Positions 1 through 6,679 of a stretch of 14,852 nucleotides of DNA are shown here, piece by piece. Both the position numbers and the translations under genes were made by a program. Source of the DNA: Deltaproteobacteria bacterium (GTDB lineage Bacteria; Desulfobacterota_C; Deferrisomatia; Deferrisomatales; JACRMM01). How positions within the stretch are numbered: the stretch's first letter is position 1; every line of letters begins with the position of its first letter. The notes beneath the pieces are model-generated. The model did not search any database. It was not told the origin of the DNA and saw only the letters and a program-made list of their open reading frames with translations. The stretch spans positions 1 through 14,852 of the forward strand of contig JACRCS010000045.1 of NCBI GenBank assembly GCA_016218905.1. Reading direction: 5' to 3'.

Positions 1-1128
1 CGGCAGGAGAGGGAGCTGACCGGTGGCGGCGAGCACCAGGTCGCACGGGACCTCGAAGTCGCTCCCTGGGACGGGGAAGACGGGGTCCTTTCGGCTCACG
101 GCGGGCTTCATCTCGACGCAGCGGACGGCAGAGACGTGACCGCCGGTGCCGAGGAAGGCCGTCGGCGCCGCCAGGAAGCGGAACCCGACGCCCTCTTCGC
201 GGGCCTCCTCCACCTCCTCCGGGAAGGCGGGGAGCTGGTCCGGGCCTCGGCGGTAGAGGACGAGGGCCTCCTTCGCCCCGCACCGGAGCGCCTGCCGGGC
301 CGCGTCCATGGCGGTGTTCCCGCCGCCGACCACGACCACCCGCGCAGCTCGGGCGGCCGCCTGGAGCTCCGGGCGTTTGAGGAACTCGAGCGCCGAGCCG
401 ACGCCCGCGAGCTCTCCTCCCTGGGCGCCGAGCGGCGGCTCGCCTTCCGCTCCCAGGGCGAGGAAGACGGCCCGGTACTCGCGCTCGAGCTCGGAGAGCT
501 TCGCCAGGTCCACCCGCACTCCGGTGCGAATCTCGATGGGGAGCGCCCGGAGGCGCTCGAGCTCCCGCCGGAGGACCGCCTTCGGGAGTCGGAACTCCGG
601 GATGCCTCGCAGGAGGAGCCCTCCAAGTTGCTCACCCGCCTCGAAGAGGGTGACCGGGTGCCCCAGGCGCCCGAGGTGGTAGGCTGCCGCGATTCCCGCC
701 GGCCCGCCGCCCACCACCGCCACGGGCTTGTTGCGGCCGAGGTCGCTCAAGGCCGCCGGACGGGCGCTTCCCAGCTCGGCGGCCGCGCGTTCGAGGAGGC
801 GGATGCTGACGGGGCCGTCGAGGCCGATCCGGTTGCAGAAACCCTGGCAGGGGTGATGGCAGACGAGCCCGCAGACGCCCGGCAGCGCGGACTCCTCGAG
901 GAAGCTCGCGAGCGCGCCGTCGAAGTCGCCCCGGGCGGCCGCGAAGAGCGCCCGGGGGATGTTGTTCCCGTTGGGGCAGTCGACCCGGCAGGGCGAGGCT
1001 TTTTCGGCGAACTTCGGCCGCCGGTCGGACCACTCCCCCGTCTTCGTCACCTCCGTGCTCTCGCGGGAGATGGGGATGATCTGCTCGGGGTCGAGGTAGC
1101 GCGGGAGAGACCCGCCGGCCACTGCCAT
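1..1128 (-). CDS. FAD-dependent NAD(P) oxidoreductase, GltD-like, with N-terminal Fe-S domain (3' end cut by window)
   Basis: Reading the minus strand from ATG 1128 gives 376 codons open to the window edge. Visible parts: an N-terminal Fer4_20-type Fe-S domain with Cys47, Cys51, Cys86, Cys90, Cys94 and Cys98; an FAD-binding dinucleotide fold (VVGGGPAGIAAAYHL, about 138-152); a second NAD(P)-binding GxGxxA-type motif (VVVVGGGNTAMDAAR, about 264-278); and the ATGQ motif (368-371) typical of the GltD/DPYD-like flavoprotein family. Such proteins move electrons between NAD(P)H, flavin and Fe-S clusters. The neighbouring 2-oxoacid oxidoreductase gamma subunit suggests this one serves that complex rather than glutamate synthase (inference from context). 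Only one base separates it from the upstream stop, and its GAGGAG ribosome site lies inside the upstream gene, so translation is probably coupled. The C-terminus, which may carry further Fe-S sites, lies outside the window. Confidence 0.9.
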   Translation of the reverse strand, partial: MAVAGGSLPRYLDPEQIIPISRESTEVTKTGEWSDRRPKFAEKASPCRVDCPNGNNIPRALFAAARGDFDGALASFLEESALPGVCGLVCHHPCQGFCNRIGLDGPVSIRLLERAAAELGSARPAALSDLGRNKPVAVVGGGPAGIAAAYHLGRLGHPVTLFEAGEQLGGLLLRGIPEFRLPKAVLRRELERLRALPIEIRTGVRVDLAKLSELEREYRAVFLALGAEGEPPLGAQGGELAGVGSALEFLKRPELQAAARAARVVVVGGGNTAMDAARQALRCGAKEALVLYRRGPDQLPAFPEEVEEAREEGVGFRFLAAPTAFLGTGGHVSAVRCVEMKPAVSRKDPVFPVPGSDFEVPCDLVLAATGQLPLLP

Positions 1129-1129
1129 C

Positions 1130-1681
1130 TCAGCTCCTCGCAGGCTCGAAGACGACCCGCTCATGGGCTCGTTTCGCGGCTTCCCGGTTCTCCTCGTGCT
1201 TGGCGGGCACGCCCTCGGCGATGGCCTCGAGGACGGTCTCCAAAGGGAGCCGGGCTCCGAAGCGGGCGTAGGCGCCGAGCATCGCGCTGTTCACCACTGC
1301 GGGCAGGCCGGTCTCCCGGCTGATCGCCGCGCCGTCGACGAACCCCTTCTCGAACTCCGCGAGCTCGGCGAAGCTCTCCGGCGGGCGGTGGGTGTTGATC
1401 AGGAGCCGGCCGCCCGGCCGGACCAGGCCGCGGATTTCGGCGGGGCCGAGCAGCCCGTCGTCGAAGCAGAGGAGCTCGTCCGCCTGGCCGATCTCGCACT
1501 TGAGGAGGATCTTCTTCTCGTCCACCCGGAGGAAGGCGACCACGGGCGCGCCGCGGCGCTCGCCGCCGAAGAGGGAGTAGCACTGGGGATAGGCCCCGGC
1601 CTTGAAGAACGCCAGGCCGAGCATTTGGGAAGCGACCACCACGCCCTGGCCCCCACGGCCGCTGAACCGAATCTCGAGCAT
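1130..1681 (-). CDS. 2-oxoacid:acceptor (pyruvate/ketoisovalerate-type) oxidoreductase gamma subunit
   Basis: This 183-residue protein has the family opening MLEIRFSGRGGQGVVVASQML (G-R-G-G-Q-G), then a conserved CYSLFGGERRGAPVVAFLRV stretch and a C-terminal ENREAAKRAHE helix. Length and motifs fit the single-domain gamma subunit (PorG/VorC/KorC type) of the CoA-dependent 2-oxoacid:ferredoxin oxidoreductases, which oxidatively decarboxylate 2-oxoacids to acyl-CoA in the cytoplasm. The catalytic alpha and beta subunits are not in the window and are expected beyond the left edge. It is the first gene of its operon: AGGA lies about 8 bases before the ATG, a promoter can be seen upstream, and the flavoprotein gene follows after one base. 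The exact 2-oxoacid substrate cannot be told from this subunit. Confidence 0.92.
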   Translation of the reverse strand: MLEIRFSGRGGQGVVVASQMLGLAFFKAGAYPQCYSLFGGERRGAPVVAFLRVDEKKILLKCEIGQADELLCFDDGLLGPAEIRGLVRPGGRLLINTHRPPESFAELAEFEKGFVDGAAISRETGLPAVVNSAMLGAYARFGARLPLETVLEAIAEGVPAKHEENREAAKRAHERVVFEPARS

Positions 1682-1751
1682 GCTGCGAGTCCTGCGCGAA
1701 GGGAGGGAACCCGGGTCCCGGTTATGTACATCGTACCCCAGAAGCTGAGGT

Positions 1752-1780
1752 ACCGTACTCTATGCCCGGTGGAGGGTCAA
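1752..1780 (-). promoter_or_regulatory. Putative sigma-70 promoter of the 2-oxoacid oxidoreductase operon
   Basis: On the minus strand there is TTGACC (1780-1775), a 17-base spacer, then TACGGT (1757-1752). Transcription would start near 1745, giving a leader of about 65 nt before the ATG at 1681. The leader also has several GTAC tetramers (about 1725-1757) and an imperfect palindrome around 1705-1719, but no regulator can be named. Confidence 0.45.
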
Positions 1781-1907
1781 GGCCGAGCTCGGACCGGTCC
1801 GACTCGTCGGACTCAGGGGACTCGTCCCAGAGTCCAGCGCCCACGGTGGGGCGGAGCTCATCGGCTGGCCAGCGCCCCGTGCGGTTAGTTCGCGCATCAC
1901 GCCGGTA

Positions 1908-1940
1908 GGCCGAACGGCGGCGAATCAGCGCCGTTCGGCC
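1908..1940 (-). terminator. Perfect 12-bp stem-loop downstream of the hydrolase gene
   Basis: GGCCGAACGGCG (1908-1919) and CGCCGTTCGGCC (1929-1940) are exact reverse complements around a 9-base loop. The element starts 45 bases after the stop of the minus-strand hydrolase. No U-tract follows on either strand, so it could be a weak or factor-assisted terminator, an mRNA 3'-end stabiliser or an operator. The rest of the roughly 300-bp gap (1682-1984) holds only the promoter given separately and short G/C-rich partial repeats around 1795-1835. Confidence 0.45.
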
Positions 1941-1984
1941 CTCGCAGGGGCTGAATAGCAGGCAAGGATTTCCCAAACGGGACA

Positions 1985-2911
1985 CTACTTCAAAGTTTCG
2001 TCCAGGAACCTGCGGATCCGCGCGACGGGGGTGAAGAGGTGTCCGCCGCGGAAGAGCTCGAGCCGGACGGGAGCGCGCCCCGCCAGGAGGCGCGCCAGCT
2101 CACGGCTCAGCTCCGGGGTGACGACGTCGTCGTCCTGGGCGTGGAGGATCAGCGTGGGGGCGGAGAGCCGCGGCGCCTCTCGCCGCCAGACGGCGCTCAC
2201 GGCCGGGTCGCCCTCCTCGACGCCCCTCCACCGCCAGGTGATCCCGGCGCCGACGGTGACGACCGCCGCCGCCTGCGGGCGCGCAGCGGCGGCCATCACG
2301 GTGACGAGCCCCCCGACGGAGTGCCCGCCCAGCGCGATGCGGCGGGGGTCCACGAACGCGGAGGCCGAAAGGTAGTCGAAGGCGGCTTCGACGTCGCGAG
2401 CTTCGTCGTAGGCCCCGAGGATCACGTCCGAGGCCCTCAGGAAGACCCGGGTCGCCCAGTACGTCATCGACTGACCCTCGGACCCGAAGTACCCCCGCCG
2501 GGCCGGCCGCAGGACCACGTAGCCGGCGGACGCGAGGGTCCGGTCGAGCTCCTCGGGGGCGGCCCAGAGGGGCCGGCCGGCCGTCCAGCGCGGCAGCGAG
2601 CCGTGGTTGTGGACGTACGCGGGGAAGGGCCCGCTGCCCTTCGGTTTCGTGAGGAGCGCCCCGATCCGCAGCCCATCACTGAGGAAGCAGACCTGCACGA
2701 CCTCCAACCGCTCGTCGGCCTCCGAAGCTGGCGACCACCCGCAGCTCGAGGGCGGGAGCTGCGGGGAGACTCGGAGCGCGGGCGCCGGAGCGCAGCTCGC
2801 GAGCAGGAGGGCGAGGAGGAGGGCCGCGCAACCCGCCGCAGATCGGAATCCCACTCGCCCTTTCCACGGTGCCGAGCCCGCGCGCCTTCGCTCCCTCTGC
2901 ATGGCCTCCAC
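1985..2911 (-). CDS. Lipoprotein alpha/beta hydrolase (dienelactone hydrolase / S9-like)
   Basis: In the 308-residue reading, a hydrophobic stretch (about 29-39) ends in the lipobox LASC with Cys40, so the mature protein is probably a membrane-anchored lipoprotein. The fold is an alpha/beta hydrolase: an oxyanion-type HNHGS (101-105), nucleophile elbow GGHSVGG with Ser198, an acidic DDD at 260-262 after LILHAQ, and His291 in GGHLF. These form a complete Ser-Asp-His triad. The substrate is unknown; carboxyl-ester or peptide hydrolysis is possible. The start is uncertain. GTG 2911 and ATG 2902 give a long positively charged leader, whereas an in-frame GTG at codon 20, preceded by GGAAAGG, would give a compact 21-residue lipoprotein signal and may be the true start. 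It stands alone: the gap before the downstream oxidoreductase operon exceeds 300 bp, and the REP block lies upstream. Confidence 0.85.
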   Translation of the reverse strand: MEAMQRERRRAGSAPWKGRVGFRSAAGCAALLLALLLASCAPAPALRVSPQLPPSSCGWSPASEADERLEVVQVCFLSDGLRIGALLTKPKGSGPFPAYVHNHGSLPRWTAGRPLWAAPEELDRTLASAGYVVLRPARRGYFGSEGQSMTYWATRVFLRASDVILGAYDEARDVEAAFDYLSASAFVDPRRIALGGHSVGGLVTVMAAAARPQAAAVVTVGAGITWRWRGVEEGDPAVSAVWRREAPRLSAPTLILHAQDDDVVTPELSRELARLLAGRAPVRLELFRGGHLFTPVARIRRFLDETLK

Positions 2912-2996
2912 TGTACGCGCGAGCCCCCTCTCCCGAACAGCCTCTCCGACCGGCCGGGCGCCTCCTTCTCCCGCGCCACAGCTTCAAACCGTCCCG

Positions 2997-3256
2997 GCCT
3001 GGAGCCCGGTCCCACAGACAAAAAGAAGCTTCCGGAGTTCGGCATCCTGTGAGAGTGGTCTCCAGCCACGAACTCGGCCGGAGGCCGATCCTCCGGCTCC
3101 GACCACCGCGGCCTGGACGCCGCTCCCACAGACGAAAGAACCTTCCGGAGTTCGGCATCCTGTGGGAGTGGTCTCCAGACCACGAACTCGGCCGGAGGCC
3201 GATCCTCCGGCTCCGACAATCGCGGCCTGGAGGCCGCTCCCACAGCCGAAAGAAGC
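2997..3256. repeat. REP/BIME-like tandem repeat, 114-bp unit, about 2.3 copies
   Basis: Units begin GCCTGGA at 2997, 3111 and 3225, exactly 114 bp apart. The third copy stops at about 3256. Each full unit holds two opposed REP-like hairpins: GCGGCCTGGAGGCCGC followed by CTCCCACAG, and CTGTGGGAG followed by GTGGTCTCCAGACCAC (stem GTGGTCT/AGACCAC). The shared GTGGGAG head next to a palindromic stem in inverted pairs is the usual architecture of bacterial REP/BIME elements. Copy 1 has degenerate stems; copies 2 and 3 are better preserved. No REP-associated (RAYT) transposase is in the window. The whole gap 2912-3616 holds this block, about 230 bases with no recognisable feature (3257-3484), and then the sigma-54 promoter. 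Confidence 0.85.
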
Positions 3257-3484
3257 TGGGGACGGACGGGACGTTGGCAACTTCTGTAACCTATGGTCGC
3301 AGGGTCTTCTCTGCGGTCCGCGGCTTGTGCCCCCGCGCCGGCATCACATCCTCCTCAACACAGCTTCCAAAAGTGGAAATGGATTTCTCTCTTCGGCGCC
3401 AGACGGCGGTTGCGCCTACTCTAATCCACGGGAAAACCCTTGCGTTTTCAGGAGCTTGAGAGATCTTCATTGAACAGCACGGAA

Positions 3485-3501
3485 TTGGCCCGCATTATGC
3501 A
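3485..3501 (+). promoter_or_regulatory. Sigma-54 (RpoN) promoter of the PEP-CTERM gene
   Basis: The sequence TTGGCCCGCATTATGCA matches the sigma-54 consensus TGGCACG-N4-TTGCA. The invariant GG (3487-3488) and GC (3499-3500) have the required spacing, with one mismatch in each half. Transcription would start near 3512, giving a 5' leader of about 105 nt. This also argues that the upstream in-frame extension of the PEP-CTERM reading frame is not translated. An enhancer-binding protein is required; its upstream site could not be identified. Confidence 0.7.
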
Positions 3502-3616
3502 GGTACCCACGCTCGGCGTAGCGCGCGCCGCCACGAACGCGATGCGCACCGGTTGTCGGCCTGCGGATACTCCTGAGGTCCAGGCCCCGAGCCGGAGGTC
3601 CCTGGAGAGGATCGCC

Positions 3617-4237
3617 ATGAGAAGACTGCTATTGAGCTTCCTGCTCGTGGGGGCTGTCACGACGAGCGGGTGGGCAACAACGGCCCTAGGATTCAAGAGC
3701 ATCACCAACAACAATGCAACCAACGCGTCAATTGGTGAGGCCCAGCTCTTTGTGGATATCAGCGACCCCGGCTCAAACCAAGTTAAATTCCACTTCTACA
3801 ACGATGGTCCACAGGCGTGTTCAATCACGGATGTCTATTTCGATGATGGGATGCTCTTAGGTATAGCTAGCATCGCAGGCGGCTTCGGCGTTAACTTCAG
3901 TGAGGGTGCGAACCCACCGAACCTCCCGGGTGGAAGTGCTATTTCCTTTGTGAGCACGTTTTCGGCCGATTCAAACGCTCCACGCCAACGTAATGGAGTC
4001 AACCCGGGCGAATGGCTGGACATCACCTTCAACTTGCTCAACGACCAAACGTTCGACGATGCATTGGCTGCCCTCGGAGACGGAAGCCTCAGAATCGGCA
4101 TCAAGGTGCAGGGCTTCGCGAACGGCGGGAGTGAGAGTTTCGTCAACATGCCTGTCCCGGAGCCCGGCACGCTGCTACTCCTCGGGTCGGGTCTCCTGGG
4201 CCTGGCCGGTACCGTACGGCGCCGGACGAAGAAGTAG
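3617..4237 (+). CDS. PEP-CTERM sorting-domain exported protein
   Basis: This 206-residue protein has three parts: a signal peptide (1-20, MRRLLLSFLLVG, cleavage after GWA), a beta-rich body rich in Asn, Gly and Ser, and a textbook C-terminal sorting tail. The tail is VPEPGT (180-185), a hydrophobic segment LLLLGSGLLGLAGTV, and the basic end RRRTKK. PEP-CTERM proteins are exported and processed by an exosortase (EpsH/XrtA type), usually in organisms that make exopolysaccharide or flocs; no exosortase gene is in this window. The frame is open back to about 3440, but I place the start at 3617. A GGAGAGGA ribosome site precedes it, the signal peptide begins there, and the sigma-54 promoter lies inside the upstream extension. 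Its base composition is visibly less GC-rich than its neighbours. The precise role of the body domain is unknown. Confidence 0.92.
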   Translation: MRRLLLSFLLVGAVTTSGWATTALGFKSITNNNATNASIGEAQLFVDISDPGSNQVKFHFYNDGPQACSITDVYFDDGMLLGIASIAGGFGVNFSEGANPPNLPGGSAISFVSTFSADSNAPRQRNGVNPGEWLDITFNLLNDQTFDDALAALGDGSLRIGIKVQGFANGGSESFVNMPVPEPGTLLLLGSGLLGLAGTVRRRTKK

Positions 4238-4262
4238 CGGTCCAGTTTCATCGTAGAATGCG

Positions 4263-4297
4263 ACGGCGTGCCCTGTCGGGCGCGCCGTTTGCGTTCT
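4263..4297 (+). terminator. Rho-independent terminator after the PEP-CTERM gene
   Basis: An 11-pair stem, ACGGCGTGCCC (4263-4273) with GGGCGCGCCGT (4278-4288), includes one G-U wobble. It has a TGTC loop and is followed by the T-rich run TTTGCGTTCTT. It starts 25 bases after the stop codon. Confidence 0.65.
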
Positions 4298-4402
4298 TGC
4301 CCGAGGGCGCAGTCCTCGAGACATTTCAGCTTCCCCGTCTTCCAGCTTTCCACCCGGCCTCCGAACCGCACACTCCGCACCTTCGCACTCGAACCCGCCG
4401 CC

Positions 4403-4431
4403 TTGACGGCACGGTACCGGGCGCCGATACT
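4403..4431 (+). promoter_or_regulatory. Putative sigma-70 promoter of the Nudix hydrolase gene
   Basis: TTGACG (4403-4408), a 17-base spacer, then GATACT (4426-4431). Transcription starting near 4438 would give a leader of about 40 nt before the proposed TTG start at 4478. Confidence 0.5.
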
Positions 4432-4477
4432 CGACGACACCCTTCAGCCCGCCCCCTTCACCCGAGGAGAGCCGCTC

Positions 4478-5344
4478 TTGGACCCGATGACGCCCCTGCC
4501 CGCCTCCACGGCGATCCTCGTGCGGAGGGACGCGCCCAATCTGACCGTATACCTCGTCTGCCGCAACCCGAAGACCGTCTTCATGGGCGGGAACTACGTT
4601 TTTCCCGGGGGAATGGTCGACGAGTCGGACCGGGACGGCGACGCCTGGGGTGGGGTCTTCGGACCGCCTGCGACCGAGGGTGCAGATGCCCCGCCGGAGC
4701 TCCTGTCTCACGCGATCGCGGCGATCCGCGAGACCTTCGAAGAGGCCGGAGTGCTCCTGGGCGGGGCCGGAGGGGAGGAGCTCCGAGAGCTCCTGGAGCG
4801 CCGGAGCGCGGCACCGCTGGACCCGGGCTGGCTCCTGCGGGAGGCATCCGCCCGCGGGTGGCGGTTTCGCCGGGAGGCGCTCATGCCCTGGGCGCGCTGG
4901 ATCACGCCCACCGGGATGAAGCGGCGCTTCGACGCCCGCTTCTTCGTCGCAGCTCTGCCCGCGGGCCAGAGCTGCTCACCCGACGGGCAGGAGATCGTCG
5001 ACGGGCTCTGGGCCACCCCCGAAGAGGCCCTCGCGCGGAACCTTCGCGGCGAGGTTCCCCTGGCGCCGCCCAACCTCGTGACGCTCCACCAGCTTCTCGC
5101 CTACGATGGGCCCGACGCCCTCCTGGCCGAGGCGGCGGCTCGGCAGTGGGGTTCCCCCCTGGCTCCCAGGTTCGTGACCTTCGACGGAGGAGCCGTGATC
5201 CTGCAGCCGTGGGACCCCGAGCTCGCCGCACCCGAGTTCCGCTTCGATCCCGCCGCCCTCGAAGCTGCCCTCCTCCCGCTGGGGGAACCCTTCTCGCGGC
5301 TCTGGTTCAACGGCCGGGTCTGGAGACCGGTCGGGCTCGGCTGA
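4478..5344 (+). CDS. Nudix hydrolase, NUDT19-like (putative CoA/acyl-CoA diphosphatase)
   Basis: The protein has 288 residues from the TTG at 4478, which sits 7 bases after GAGGAGA. An ATG three codons later (4487) is the alternative. The Nudix box is split in the way seen in the NUDT19/RP2p-type subgroup: GGMVDESD near residues 44-51, an insert of about 30 residues, then AAIRETFEEAGVLL with the metal-binding R84-E85 and E88-E89. The downstream WITPTGMKRRFDARFFVAALP segment is also characteristic of that subgroup. Known members hydrolyse CoA and acyl-CoA pyrophosphate bonds; this bacterial substrate assignment is inference. The gene has its own promoter and a 140-bp gap before the next operon, so it is probably monocistronic. 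The gap contains the perfect palindrome CCCGAAGCTTCGGG (5408-5421). Confidence 0.88.
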   Translation: MDPMTPLPASTAILVRRDAPNLTVYLVCRNPKTVFMGGNYVFPGGMVDESDRDGDAWGGVFGPPATEGADAPPELLSHAIAAIRETFEEAGVLLGGAGGEELRELLERRSAAPLDPGWLLREASARGWRFRREALMPWARWITPTGMKRRFDARFFVAALPAGQSCSPDGQEIVDGLWATPEEALARNLRGEVPLAPPNLVTLHQLLAYDGPDALLAEAAARQWGSPLAPRFVTFDGGAVILQPWDPELAAPEFRFDPAALEAALLPLGEPFSRLWFNGRVWRPVGLG

Positions 5345-5485
5345 GGCGCCCGCCGCTCACCCTCCAAACCGGCTCCCGCCGCGGTCGCCCGCGTCTGCGG
5401 TGCCGCTCCCGAAGCTTCGGGTGCGTCGCCGCTGCCGCATTTCGCCGTGAGGATTCAAACGCGGGTGTGGTACTCTCACACGGCA

Positions 5486-6679
5486 ATGCAGAAGCCGATT
5501 CAGCCCCTCGGGGAGTCGACGAACACCCGAGCCCCCGCAGCCCTCGACCCCTTCGAGCCGGGGGACGCCGACCGGTTCGTCCTCCCGGAGCGGTGGGGGG
5601 GCAACCTGCGTCCCTTCGAAGCCAGCCCGCCGGAGACGGTGTGCGAGGTGGAGGTGCCGAGCCGCCTCCACGCCTCGGTCGTCGACATGAACCGCTTCGA
5701 CGTGGGCCTTCCGGGCGGCGGCGGCATCGGCTTCGGCCTGGCCCTCTTCTGCCGGGCACGCGTGGTCCTCCGGCGCGGCGCCGGCTCGGAGGCCCGGGGC
5801 AGCCGGCGGGACCTGGCGCTCCACGTGACCGAGCTCTTCCGGCGGATGACGCGGTACGACGCGGCGATCGAGGTCGAACTGGAAGACCACGGAACGCGCC
5901 ACCTGGGGCTCGGCTCGTCCATCGGGGCGCTCACGGCCGCGGCCACCGCGCTCAACGAGATCTTCGGTCGGCCGCTGGCGCTTCGCGACCTCCGCAAGCT
6001 CGTCGCCTACAACTACTGCGAGGAGCTCCCGGGGGAGTCCCGCCTCGTGCCGGGCTTCGAGACCAACGTGGGGGCGATGGTGGCGCTCCACGGCGGCATG
6101 GTGGTCGCCTCGGATCGCTGCGAGCTTCTCTGCCGGACCTCGCTGCCCGAATCTACCCGCGCCCTGATCCTCCTCCCGTTTCTCGACCCGAGGCCCACCT
6201 CCGGGGAGAAAGAAGCCGCGGCGCTCCTGAACCGGGCCCGCGAGCTGGACCGGAGCGACGCCTCCGAGAAGGCGTACCGCCTCGTCATGGACCTGCTGCC
6301 GGCCATGATCTCGGGCGACCTGCCCGCGGTAGGGGAGGTCCTCTTCCACCTCACCCGCCTCGGCTCGAAGCGGGCCGAGTGTTGCCTCCACGGCCGGGAG
6401 GGAGAGGAGATCTACGCCGCCATGGACCGGCTGCGGACCCAGGGAGCGGAGATCGTCTCCATGAGCTCCGTGGGGCCCGCGGTCTTCGCCCTGAGCGCAG
6501 ACCCCCAGGTGTGGAAGCGCTGGGGAGAGTGGGACCAGCCGGGCGCGGCCGCTTCGCTCCTCCAGCTACCCGTCGACAACGGAGGCGCCCGGGTCCGCCT
6601 CGACGGCGTGCCCGTGCCGTACCGGCGGGAGCCGTGGTGGAGCGAGCCCTCGTACCGCTCGGGGGAAGAACATGCCTGA
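5486..6679 (+). CDS. GHMP-family protein related to beta-ribofuranosylaminobenzene 5'-phosphate synthase
   Basis: From ATG 5486 the product is 397 residues; a GTG at 5447 would add 13. It shows the beta-RFAP synthase (COG1907, MptG-like) signature: SRLHASVVDMN (about 59-69), GLPGGGGIGFGLAL, the GHMP glycine-rich ATP-site motif HLGLGSSIGALTAA (about 139-152), and near the C-terminus MSSVGPAVFAL (about 326-336), which resembles the family's SSWGP motif. Beta-RFAP synthase makes an early intermediate of tetrahydromethanopterin in archaea and some C1-metabolising bacteria. Whether this divergent, longer protein (usual length about 320-350) has that activity is uncertain; a sugar-kinase-like role is possible. 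It overlaps the NtrC-type gene by 8 bases. An inverted repeat GTGTG-N7-CACAC (5465-5481) just before the start may be a regulatory site. Neither candidate start has a strong ribosome site. Confidence 0.75.
   Translation: MQKPIQPLGESTNTRAPAALDPFEPGDADRFVLPERWGGNLRPFEASPPETVCEVEVPSRLHASVVDMNRFDVGLPGGGGIGFGLALFCRARVVLRRGAGSEARGSRRDLALHVTELFRRMTRYDAAIEVELEDHGTRHLGLGSSIGALTAAATALNEIFGRPLALRDLRKLVAYNYCEELPGESRLVPGFETNVGAMVALHGGMVVASDRCELLCRTSLPESTRALILLPFLDPRPTSGEKEAAALLNRARELDRSDASEKAYRLVMDLLPAMISGDLPAVGEVLFHLTRLGSKRAECCLHGREGEEIYAAMDRLRTQGAEIVSMSSVGPAVFALSADPQVWKRWGEWDQPGAAASLLQLPVDNGGARVRLDGVPVPYRREPWWSEPSYRSGEEHA

Noticed and set aside
136..1323. Long plus-strand open frame opposite the oxidoreductase genes
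   Set aside because: Low-complexity Arg/Glu/Ala-rich translation, antisense to two clear enzyme genes; a high-GC shadow frame.
1722..1985. 87-codon minus-strand frame between the hydrolase and gamma-subunit genes
   Set aside because: Contains the stem-loop and the promoter, has no ribosome site and no protein-like features.
2464..3243. Minus- and plus-strand frames within the 114-bp repeats
   Set aside because: They only translate the tandem REP units; the repeated peptides are a by-product of the repeat.
2997..3256. CRISPR array
   Set aside because: The whole 114-bp unit is conserved with no variable spacers, and the units are paired hairpins.
3440..3616. N-terminal extension of the PEP-CTERM protein
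   Set aside because: The sigma-54 promoter lies inside it, and a signal peptide with a good ribosome site begins at 3617.
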